Shown here one piece after another: positions 6,419 to 12,082 of a stretch of DNA of 13,895 nucleotides. The translations under genes and the position numbers were made by a program. Positions within the stretch are counted from its first letter, which is position 1. Each line of letters opens with the position of its first letter. This DNA is from DAITPV01 sp050692555 (GTDB lineage Bacteria > Actinomycetota > UBA4738 > CALAEC01). The stretch is from NCBI GenBank assembly GCA_050692555.1, contig JBOGVS010000054.1, positions 1 through 13,895 on the forward strand, in the 5' to 3' direction. The notes under the pieces are model-generated. The model searched no databases and was not told where the DNA came from. It saw only the letters and a list, made by a program, of their open reading frames with translations.

Positions 6419-6840
6419 CCGAGCCCCAGTCGGCCCGGGTCCTGCTGGTGGAGGACGACGACCGTCTCCGGGCGACACTCCGCGACCTGCTGACGGACAC
6501 GGGGTTCGACGTGGTGGGCGAGGCCCGGAATGGCCACGAGGGGGTGGAGATGCTGGACCGGGGGCCGGACGTTGTGCTCATGGACCTCCGGATGCCGGTG
6601 ATGGGGGGCCTGGAAGCCGCCCGGTTGATCAAGGAACAGGACGCCTTCGTGCAGGTGGTGATCCTCACCGCCTACGAGGATCCAGCGCTCAAGGAGGGCG
6701 CCGCCGACGGCGGCGTGTACGCCTATCTGGTGAAGGGATGCCCTCCGAAGATGGTCGGGGACGTCGCCCAGCAGGCCTTCGAGATGAAGCGGTCGCTCGA
6801 AGAGAACCCCGACCTTACAGGTGGACCACCGGGCAGGTGA
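6415..6840 (+). CDS. Receiver-only response regulator
   Basis: The 141-residue protein is a CheY-like receiver domain: acidic pocket E13-D14-D15, phospho-acceptor D57 in VVLMDLRMP, switch residue T85 in ILTAY, and K107 in YLVKG. It overlaps the kinase by four bases (ATGA), so it is the cognate partner and takes the phosphate from the kinase His. NarL-class kinases usually pair with REC-HTH (LuxR-type) regulators of about 210 residues. Here the protein ends about 34 residues after K107 (tail SLEENPDLTGGPPGR), with no room for an HTH, and no HTH is seen in other frames, where a minus-strand gene lies instead. Output is therefore by protein contact or through a regulator elsewhere, or the gene has lost its 3' part. 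Confidence 0.85.
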   Translation: MTEPQSARVLLVEDDDRLRATLRDLLTDTGFDVVGEARNGHEGVEMLDRGPDVVLMDLRMPVMGGLEAARLIKEQDAFVQVVILTAYEDPALKEGAADGGVYAYLVKGCPPKMVGDVAQQAFEMKRSLEENPDLTGGPPGR

Positions 6841-7048
6841 GGGTCCGGGTGATGCCCTCCACGGCTTGGATCTTGGCCACCACGAGCTTGCCGAGGTCGT
6901 CGACGTTCTTGGCCTCGGCGCGCACGATCACGTCGTAGGGCCCGGTGACGTCCTCCGCTGAAGCGACTCCCTTGATGTCGGCGACCTCCTTGGCCACCTG
7001 AGCCGCCTTGCCGACCTCGGTCTGGATCAGGATGTAAGCCTGAACCAC
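6815..7048 (-). CDS. Standalone Lrp/AsnC ligand-binding (RAM) domain protein
   Basis: The 77-residue product is the C-terminal effector-binding domain of Lrp/AsnC regulators without the DNA-binding HTH: QAYILIQTEVG at the start, a V-A-x-I-K-G-V segment, the G-P-Y-D-V-I-V turn (36-42), and the L-T-C-P-V-V ending. Such single-domain proteins form dimers or higher oligomers and bind small ligands, often amino acids. They may modulate full-length Lrp proteins, but the target here is unknown. The GTG at 7048 follows a strong ribosome site, GGGAGGTGA. Its 3' end overlaps the convergent response-regulator gene by 26 bases. It is divergent from the small-protein/phosphoribosyltransferase unit. Confidence 0.9.
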   Translation of the reverse strand: MVQAYILIQTEVGKAAQVAKEVADIKGVASAEDVTGPYDVIVRAEAKNVDDLGKLVVAKIQAVEGITRTLTCPVVHL

Positions 7049-7076
7049 GCCTCACCTCCCTGGGGTGCGAGCCCAC

Positions 7077-7106
7077 ATTCTACGGAGGGCCCTCGTCGCG
7101 CGGCAA
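7077..7106 (-). promoter_or_regulatory. Candidate promoter of the RAM-domain gene
   Basis: On the minus strand, TTGCCG (7106-7101), 18 bases, then TAGAAT (7082-7077). Transcription would start near 7070, leaving a leader of about 22 bases that holds the ribosome site. Confidence 0.45.
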
Positions 7107-7111
7107 GCGGG

Positions 7112-7117
7112 GATAAT
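7112..7117 (+). promoter_or_regulatory. Candidate leaderless promoter (-10) of the 49-aa gene
   Basis: GATAAT ends six bases before the GTG at 7124. The GAAGG next to the GTG is too close to serve as a ribosome site, which fits a transcript that begins at the start codon. No clear -35 was found. Confidence 0.35.
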
Positions 7118-7123
7118 CGAAGG

Positions 7124-7273
7124 GTGCCCAGGAAGCGCAAACCCGACGAGCCCCTCGACGCGTATCGCCGGGTCCGCAAGCCGGTGCCCAAGCCCGGGCG
7201 AACCATCCCCGACCGCCGCAGGAAGCGCCGAGAGGAGCAGGCTCGCCGGGAGGCCGAGGAGGAGCAACGGTGA
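7124..7273 (+). CDS. Small basic protein, 49 aa, unknown function
   Basis: GTG at 7124 to TGA at 7271-7273 encodes 49 residues, beginning MPRKRKPDEPLDAYRRVRKP and ending in an Arg/Glu-rich helix (RRRKRREEQARREAEEEQR). The charge pattern (basic front, KR/E-rich amphipathic tail) suggests a nucleic-acid- or protein-binding small helical protein, but I do not recognise a family. Support for it being real comes from its stop codon overlapping the next start (the TGA overlaps GTG/ATG of the phosphoribosyltransferase), and from the promoter-like GATAAT just upstream. It is the first gene of a three-gene overlapping unit. Confidence 0.65.
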   Translation: MPRKRKPDEPLDAYRRVRKPVPKPGRTIPDRRRKRREEQARREAEEEQR

Positions 7274-7902
7274 TGCTCGAAGACCGGGTGGACGCAGGGG
7301 TCCGCCTGGCGGCCGCCCTGGACCACCTGGCCGGCGAGGACGTCGTGGTGCTGGGCATCCCTCGTGGGGGGGTGGAGGCGGCCGCCGAGGTCGCCTCGCG
7401 CCGGGGGTGGCCTCTCGACGTGGTGATCCCTCGGAAGGTCCGGGCCCCGTTCAACCCGGAGCTTGGGTTGGGGGCGATCGCCCCGGGGGTCAGGGTGCTC
7501 GATGAGGCCATGATCCGGCACCTGGGAGTCTCGGAGGAGTATCTGGAGCAGGAGATCGCGGAGCAAGAAGAGGAGATCCGCCGGCGGACCGAGGCCTACC
7601 GGCGGGGTCGCCCGCCGGTTCAGGTCGCCGGGAAGGTCGTGGTGGTCGTGGACGACGGGGTGGCCACCGGAGGCACGGCGGCGGCCGCACTCAGGTGGGC
7701 CAGGGCCCAGGGCGCCTCGCGCGTGGTGCTGGCGATCCCCGTCGCCCCTCGGGAAGCGGTGGCCCGGCTGTCGAAGGAGGCGGACGAGGTGGTGTGCATG
7801 GCCATGCCGGAGCCGTTCTTCGCGGTGGGCCAGTGGTACAAGCGGTTCCCCCAGACGTCCGACCAGGAGGTCGTGGAGCTCCTGGAGCGAGCCGCGACGT
7901 GA
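7270..7902 (+). CDS. Predicted phosphoribosyltransferase (COG1926 type)
   Basis: The 210-residue protein is a type I phosphoribosyltransferase fold. The PRPP loop is VVVVVDDGVATGGTAAAAL (123-141) with the acidic pair D128-D129, and the N-terminal GIPRGGV (29-35) and PRKVRAPFNPELGLGAIA (54-71) are typical of the COG1926 group, whose physiological substrate is unknown. The insert of about 30 charged residues (EYLEQEIAEQEEEIRRRTEAYR) before the loop is also usual for this group. The C-terminal PEPFFAVGQWYKRFPQTSDQEV is a family hallmark. Start is either GTG 7270 or ATG 7273; both overlap the preceding stop. Its stop overlaps the next GTG (GTGA). It could act on a base or nucleotide in salvage, but the context only links it to two uncharacterised small proteins. 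Confidence 0.88.
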   Translation: MMLEDRVDAGVRLAAALDHLAGEDVVVLGIPRGGVEAAAEVASRRGWPLDVVIPRKVRAPFNPELGLGAIAPGVRVLDEAMIRHLGVSEEYLEQEIAEQEEEIRRRTEAYRRGRPPVQVAGKVVVVVDDGVATGGTAAAALRWARAQGASRVVLAIPVAPREAVARLSKEADEVVCMAMPEPFFAVGQWYKRFPQTSDQEVVELLERAAT

Positions 7903-8177
7903 AGCTCGAGTACGTCATTGCCGGCCTGTTCCTGCTGATCGGCGTGGTCACGGCGATCCGCTCGCTCCGCAGCCCCGTTGCAGGGGAAAATGCCCGGGCC
8001 CGTTGGTTGATTGCCTTGCACGAAGCGGCCAGGTCGCTGTTCTGGCTGTCGCTGGCGGGAGCATTCCTGCTGTACGGCCTGCTCCCGGAGCTCGTATCGA
8101 TCCGGTTCGTCGCGCTGGTTACGATCGGTTTCGCCGGCCTCCGGCTGATGACCGCGGTCCTTCTGGTCCGCAGGTAG
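7899..8177 (+). CDS. Small membrane protein, 92 aa, unknown function
   Basis: GTG at 7899 overlaps the phosphoribosyltransferase stop by four bases (GTGA). The product has three hydrophobic segments: YVIAGLFLLIGVVTAIRSL (about 4-22), SLFWLSLAGAFLLYGLLPEL (about 46-65) and FVALVTIGFAGLRLMTAVLLV (about 70-90). Arg/Asn residues lie in the first loop (RSPVAGENARARW). It ends in LLVRR at TAG 8175-8177. No known family is recognised. The tight coupling suggests it is made together with the phosphoribosyltransferase. Confidence 0.7.
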   Translation: MKLEYVIAGLFLLIGVVTAIRSLRSPVAGENARARWLIALHEAARSLFWLSLAGAFLLYGLLPELVSIRFVALVTIGFAGLRLMTAVLLVRR

Positions 8178-8230
8178 CGACCTCAGGGTTCCCCGGCCGG
8201 CGACTTCGGGGCATTTTCGGACATCAAGAC

Positions 8231-8257
8231 TCATGTCTATTTCGCCGGCGTCCGATA
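8231..8257 (+). promoter_or_regulatory. Promoter-like element resembling the FliA/WhiG sigma class
   Basis: TCAT (8231-8234), 15 bases, then GTCCGATA (8250-8257). The FliA/SigD/WhiG consensus is TAAA, 15 bases, GCCGATAA; spacing and the CCGATA core match, the -35 only weakly. The ATG of the following ORF starts 9 bases after the element, so the transcript would be near-leaderless. A GACAT/ATGTC inverted repeat (8219-8236) overlaps it. Confidence 0.25.
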
Positions 8258-8265
8258 GAGAAGGT

Positions 8266-8412
8266 ATGAACGGCGTGGCCAGGGAGTTCTGGAGCGAGGC
8301 GCTGGACGTCCGCACACGCGTCGCGGAGGAGCCTCGCGCCCGGCGCGGCAGGGATCAACGAAGGAAGGTCCGCCGCGTGCTGACCCGCCGGCCCGAACGC
8401 CGTCCGGCCTGA
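8266..8412 (+). CDS. Possible small basic protein, 48 aa
   Basis: ATG at 8266 to TGA at 8410-8412. The product MNGVAREFWSEALDVRTRV is followed by an Arg-rich second half (RARRGRDQRRKVRRVLTRRPERRPA). No family is recognised. In favour: a start codon behind an AGAGAAGG purine run and a promoter-like element, and it fits precisely into the gap up to the convergent pckA stop. Against: Arg-rich translations are common in any frame of GC-rich DNA. Confidence 0.4.
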   Translation: MNGVAREFWSEALDVRTRVAEEPRARRGRDQRRKVRRVLTRRPERRPA

Positions 8413-8427
8413 GCCGGCTCGCCGGCT
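8412..8427 (+). terminator. Possible bidirectional hairpin between two convergent stops
   Basis: AGCCGG (8412-8417), loop CTCG, CCGGCT (8422-8427): a perfect stem with a tetraloop lying between the stop of the 48-aa ORF and the stop of pckA. There is no T-run on either strand, so any termination would be weak or factor-aided. Confidence 0.3.
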
Positions 8428-9946
8428 ACCCGACCGCCTTGATGATCTCCGGCTCGAGGCCGGGAAACCCCTCCAGGAACGCCACCCGTTCGGCCTTGAA
8501 CCGCTCCACCAGGGCCTCGTACTCGGGCATCCGGCCCTGGCGCTCGTACAGACGCCGCGGCTGGAGAAGCTCGGGGTCGTCGATCCCCGGGATCGCGGCG
8601 GCCACCTCGTAGCCGAAGTCCGGGTCCGAGTCCCAGGTGATCGTCCCCTCGGCGATGGCCTTCACGATCGCCGAGGAGTGGGGGATCTTCACCTTCTTCG
8701 ACCGCTCGTCGCCCTCGCGCCCTCCGACCCTGCCGGTGTTCATCAGGAATACCTCCATGGGGTGGCCGTCGAGGAGCTCGAGGAACCGGTTCCCCTGCTG
8801 CTCGTGGCGCAAGGGGAAGAACGGGTTGGTCCCCGGCACCCGGAGGAACTTGCCCTCCTCGGCCTTCCCGCCGGCCGAAGTCCCGGTGGTCTCACCGAGC
8901 ATGAAGTACGCCGCGGCTTGGGTGCGGTCCAGCCGGGCGACCGCGGGGATGATGTTCTCGTTCCAGTTCAGGATCAGCAGGAAGTCCACCGGGCCCAGCT
9001 CCCGGGCGTCCTTGAACCGCCCCAGGTCCTCCAGGCCGAACACGGCGCGACCGTTCTTGGTGTACGAGGTCTCGAAGAAGTCGACCACGCCTCGCTCATC
9101 TTGGTACACGTTCTCCAGGTAGGCGGTGGGCTTGGTGACCGCGGCGTGGATGCTGGGCTCGAAGTCGGGGTCAAGAGAGAAGGTCTTGGCGAAGCACCCG
9201 TCCTCGGTGGCGTACACGTGGCCGTCGGGCATGAGCGCCACGAAGTCGTCCTGCACCGGGAGGGAGTCGTTCTGGGTGGTGAACGTGGTGGTGGTCTTCC
9301 CGGTCCCCGACAGGCCGATGATCAGGAACACCCGCTCCTCTCCAATCGCGGGGATGGCCTTGCACCCGGCGTGGAGCGGAAGGCCGCCGCGGTCGTGGAC
9401 GATCCGGTTCCACATCCGCAGGCCACCCTTCTTCGACTCCCCGAAGTAGTCGGAATTGAGCACCCGGGTCACGCCGTTTTCCAGATCCACGGCGATGATG
9501 CGATCGTCCGGGTAGCCGGGGGCGTCCAGGTTGGGTGTGTAGATCACCTGGACCTCCGGTTCCCATCCGGCCGAGCCCTTGCGCGGGTAGTAGAGCTTCT
9601 CCTGCATCCCCGCGATGTTGGCGTTGGACTTGTCGACCGTGAGCCGCGCCCGGGTCTTGAACCCGTCCACGTTCCCGATGTACCCGTCCACCACGATCAT
9701 CTCCCGGTCCCGGATGTGCTCGTCCTGGGCCCCGGCGATCCGCTCGTACTCCGCGCGGGTGATGGTCTTCCCGGACGTGATTTCCGGGTCGTCGGAGGCG
9801 ATGAAGGTGCTTTCGGCGCTCCGGGACGTCGCCCGAGTCTGCACGTTGACGTTGTCGAACGAGGTGATCCGGCAGTTCGGCATCTCCTCCGTGAACCGCC
9901 GGAGGTCCGCCGGAGACGGATTGTCGAAGATGCGTTTGGCGTGCAC
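8426..9946 (-). CDS. pckA: Phosphoenolpyruvate carboxykinase (ATP)
   Basis: The 506-residue enzyme catalyses oxaloacetate + ATP to PEP + ADP + CO2, the entry step of gluconeogenesis. Landmarks: Y167-G-E-S-K172-K173 (Mn/substrate site), H192 in LPLHAGCK, the kinase-1a P-loop GLSGTGKTTTT (211-221) with S213 and K217, the acidic pair D233-D234 (kinase 2), and downstream LNWNENI and TGTSAG motifs. Spacing of Y, KK, H and the P-loop agrees with the E. coli enzyme to within a few residues. It departs from the common type in two places: QDDF replaces GDDE at kinase 2, and LHAGCK replaces the usual MHCSAN after the His. The start is GTG 9946, with AAAGGAAG shortly upstream. It lies 63 bases after dodecin, with its own -10 between. 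Confidence 0.95.
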   Translation of the reverse strand: MHAKRIFDNPSPADLRRFTEEMPNCRITSFDNVNVQTRATSRSAESTFIASDDPEITSGKTITRAEYERIAGAQDEHIRDREMIVVDGYIGNVDGFKTRARLTVDKSNANIAGMQEKLYYPRKGSAGWEPEVQVIYTPNLDAPGYPDDRIIAVDLENGVTRVLNSDYFGESKKGGLRMWNRIVHDRGGLPLHAGCKAIPAIGEERVFLIIGLSGTGKTTTTFTTQNDSLPVQDDFVALMPDGHVYATEDGCFAKTFSLDPDFEPSIHAAVTKPTAYLENVYQDERGVVDFFETSYTKNGRAVFGLEDLGRFKDARELGPVDFLLILNWNENIIPAVARLDRTQAAAYFMLGETTGTSAGGKAEEGKFLRVPGTNPFFPLRHEQQGNRFLELLDGHPMEVFLMNTGRVGGREGDERSKKVKIPHSSAIVKAIAEGTITWDSDPDFGYEVAAAIPGIDDPELLQPRRLYERQGRMPEYEALVERFKAERVAFLEGFPGLEPEIIKAVG

Positions 9947-9976
9947 CGACTTCCTTTCGGGCGTGGAAGGGGTCAG

Positions 9977-9982
9977 ATTGTA
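9977..9982 (-). promoter_or_regulatory. Candidate -10 of the pckA promoter
   Basis: TACAAT on the minus strand, about 31 bases before the pckA GTG. It is a near-consensus -10 but lacks a recognisable -35 at 17 bases (CCGGGA). The leader of about 24 bases would contain the AAAGGAAG ribosome site. Confidence 0.4.
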
Positions 9983-10009
9983 CCCCAGTCCAGGGGGGTT
10001 CCCGGCCCG

Positions 10010-10222
10010 CTAGGAGCGGTCGGTCTCCACCTGGAAGTACAGCCGTACCTGGGTGCGGTACCGGACGATCTGGTTGCCGTCGACCTCGGTCCCCGTCGAC
10101 AGGACCTCCAGCCGGTTGATGTTCCGGATCGTCTTCGCCGCTTCCTTCAGCGCCTCACGGGCGGCGTCTCCCCAGGACTTCTCGGAGATGCCCTCGAGCT
10201 CCAGCGTGTTGATCGTCGGCAC
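10010..10222 (-). CDS. Dodecin family protein, calcium-dodecin-like
   Basis: The 70-residue product has the dodecin layout: strand, a helix beginning S-E-K-S-W (residues 13-17), then two strands ending RYRTQVRLYFQV. Dodecins form hollow 12-mers. In flavin-binding members a Trp in the second strand (as in DWFEV) stacks on the flavin. Here that position is Arg37 (NRLEV), and the Trp instead lies in the helix start (W17). This pattern resembles the M. tuberculosis calcium dodecin Rv0379, as I recall its sequence. So flavin storage is not expected. GTG at 10222 follows a good ribosome site (AAGGGAGG). It is divergent from thiL, with pckA downstream on the same strand. Confidence 0.9.
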   Translation of the reverse strand: MPTINTLELEGISEKSWGDAAREALKEAAKTIRNINRLEVLSTGTEVDGNQIVRYRTQVRLYFQVETDRS

Positions 10223-10254
10223 GATTCCTCCCTTCTTGGGAACGGCTGGGGTGG

Positions 10255-10262
10255 ATTATGGT
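10255..10262. promoter_or_regulatory. Overlapping divergent -10 elements between dodecin and thiL
   Basis: Plus strand TATGGT (10257-10262, TANNNT type) overlaps minus-strand CATAAT (10260-10255). Transcription to the right would start near 10269, leaving a leader with the ribosome site GGAAGG (10276-10281) before thiL GTG 10288. To the left it would leave about 26 bases before the dodecin GTG. Overlap means the two promoters would compete. Confidence 0.3.
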
Positions 10263-10287
10263 GGAACTCCTCGCTGGAAGGAAAGTC

Positions 10288-11292
10288 GTGGAACGCACCG
10301 AGCTCGAGCTGGTCCGCGCCATCCGCAAGGTGCTGTCCGGCGATGCCCCGGGCGTGGTGGTGCCGGTAGGGGACGACGCCGCCGTGGTGGAGCCGGGGCG
10401 GCACCAGGGTGTGCTCACCTCCGACCTGCTGGTCGAGGGGGTCCACTTCGACCTGGGGGCCACGTCGGCCCACGACCTCGGCCACAAGGCCATCACGGTG
10501 AACGTCTCCGACGTCGCGGCCATGGGGGGCAGCCCCCGGTACGCCGTCGCCGGCCTCACGGTCCCGGACTCCGTGGAGGCCGCCTGGGTCATGGAGCTGT
10601 ACGGGGGGATGCGGGAAGGAGCCGACGACTACGGGATGGCCCTGGTCGGCGGGGATACCAGCGGCGGCGATCAGGCGGTGATCGCGGTGACGGTGTACGG
10701 AGAGGTCCCCAAGGGCAAGGCGGTGACCCGCGCCGGTGCGCACCCCGGGGACGTCCTGGTGGTCACCGGCTCCCTGGGCGGGTCGGCCGCGGGGCTGCGA
10801 GTGGCCCGGGCGCAGGCCGAGGAGCAGCGTGAGCTGCTATCGACCGACGCGGGACGGGCTCTCCTGGGCCTGCACGAGCGTCCGGTGGCTCGGGTCGGCG
10901 AGGGCCACGCGCTGGCCCGGGCCGGGGCCACGGCGATGATCGACCTGTCCGACGGGCTGGCCCTGGACCTAGCCCGGGTGTGTGAGGAGAGCGAGGTGGG
11001 AGCACGGGTCCGCCTGGCGGACGTCCCGATCCACCCCGCCCTGGAGGAGCTCGAGGGGCGATTGGGCGCGACCGGGCTCGATCTGGCGCTCCACGGCGGC
11101 GAGGACTACGAGCTGCTGGCCACTCTTCCGCCGAAAGCGATGGGCGGGGCGGCGCAGGCCATCACCGAGCGACACGGCACGGGGTTGACCGCGATCGGCG
11201 AGATCACCGAGGGACCGGCCGTGGTGGCGGCGTACCCCGACGGGTCGGAGAGCCCGCTCGAGCCGAGAGGCTGGGACCACTTTGGCCGATGA
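10288..11292 (+). CDS. thiL: Thiamine-monophosphate kinase
   Basis: The 334-residue ThiL phosphorylates thiamine monophosphate to thiamine diphosphate, the last step of cofactor synthesis. Landmarks from this start: VGDDAAVV (27-34), TSDLLVEGVHF (44-54), NVSDVAAMGG (72-81), GGDTSGG (121-127), the second-half MIDLSDGLALDL (217-228) and HGGEDYELL (269-277). These are the AIR-synthetase-like N- and C-domains with their Asp metal and ATP ligands. The GTG at 10288 is preferred: GGAAGG lies six bases upstream and the product then begins ERTELELVRAIR as in relatives. An in-frame ATG at 10258 falls within the likely promoter -10. The gene overlaps thiD by 11 bases, so the two are one unit. Confidence 0.95.
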   Translation: MERTELELVRAIRKVLSGDAPGVVVPVGDDAAVVEPGRHQGVLTSDLLVEGVHFDLGATSAHDLGHKAITVNVSDVAAMGGSPRYAVAGLTVPDSVEAAWVMELYGGMREGADDYGMALVGGDTSGGDQAVIAVTVYGEVPKGKAVTRAGAHPGDVLVVTGSLGGSAAGLRVARAQAEEQRELLSTDAGRALLGLHERPVARVGEGHALARAGATAMIDLSDGLALDLARVCEESEVGARVRLADVPIHPALEELEGRLGATGLDLALHGGEDYELLATLPPKAMGGAAQAITERHGTGLTAIGEITEGPAVVAAYPDGSESPLEPRGWDHFGR

Positions 11293-12082
11293 CGTGCCCC
11301 GGGCGCTGACGATCGCGGGCTCGGACTCCGGCGGCGGCGCGGGGATCCAGGCCGACCTCAAGACGTTCCAGGCACTGGGGGTGTGGGGGATGTCCGCGAT
11401 CACCGCGGTCACCGTGCAGAACACCAAGGGAGTCACGGGTTACCAGGAGCTGTCGCCGGACACCGTGGCCGATCAGGTGCGAGCGGTGGCCACCGACATC
11501 GGGGTCGACGCGGCCAAGACCGGGATGCTGGCGTCGTCGGCCATCATCGAGGCCGTGGCGGAGGCCGTGCGCGAGGTGCGGCTCGCGAACCTGGTGGTCG
11601 ACCCCGTATTCGTGTCGAAGCACGGCCACCCACTGCTCCAGGAGGACGCCGTCGATGCCCTTCGCACGCGGATCGTCCCTCTGGCCCTCCTGGTCACGCC
11701 GAACCTGCCCGAAGCCGCCGGTCTGGCCGGGTTCCCGGTCCAGACCCCCGAAGAGATGGAGCGGGCCGGTATGGCGATCCTGGAGCTCGGTCCCCGAGCG
11801 GTGCTGGTGAAGGGCGGCCACCTGGAGGGTGGCGAGGCCACCGACCTGCTGGTGACCTCCCAGGGGATCGAAGCCGTGTCCGCCGAACGGATCGACACGC
11901 CCCACACCCACGGCACCGGCTGCGTGCTGTCCTCGGCCATCGCCGCCCACCTGGCCCGGGGGGAGGACCTGGGTCCTGCCGTCCGGAAGGGCAAGGCCTT
12001 CGTGACCGAGGCCATCAGGAACCACCTGGAGATCGGCGAGGGCATCGGCCCCGTCAACCCCGTCTGGGATCGTCGGGGCTAG
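11282..12082 (+). CDS. thiD: Hydroxymethylpyrimidine/phosphomethylpyrimidine kinase
   Basis: The 266-residue ribokinase-fold enzyme phosphorylates hydroxymethylpyrimidine twice to give HMP-PP for thiamine phosphate synthesis. Landmarks: IAGSDSGGGAGIQADLKT (11-28), VTVQNTKGV, DPVFVSKHG (107-115), TPNLPEA (139-145), VKGGH (176-180), and the catalytic DTPHTHGTGC (205-214) with the anion-hole glycines. The length is typical of standalone ThiD without a ThiE fusion. TTG 11282 is used because GTG 11294 would drop four residues; either is possible, and both overlap or abut thiL. ThiE is not in the window. The stop shares the palindrome CTAG with the convergent sulfatase stop. Confidence 0.95.
   Translation: MADDVPRALTIAGSDSGGGAGIQADLKTFQALGVWGMSAITAVTVQNTKGVTGYQELSPDTVADQVRAVATDIGVDAAKTGMLASSAIIEAVAEAVREVRLANLVVDPVFVSKHGHPLLQEDAVDALRTRIVPLALLVTPNLPEAAGLAGFPVQTPEEMERAGMAILELGPRAVLVKGGHLEGGEATDLLVTSQGIEAVSAERIDTPHTHGTGCVLSSAIAAHLARGEDLGPAVRKGKAFVTEAIRNHLEIGEGIGPVNPVWDRRG

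Noticed and set aside
10223..10287. TPP riboswitch upstream of thiL
   Set aside because: The gap is too short and has no CUGAGA-type thi-box core.
8678..10369. Long plus-strand open frame of 563 codons opposite pckA and dodecin
   Set aside because: It is the antisense shadow of well-identified genes, with His/Pro/Arg/Gly-rich low-complexity translation and no family motif.
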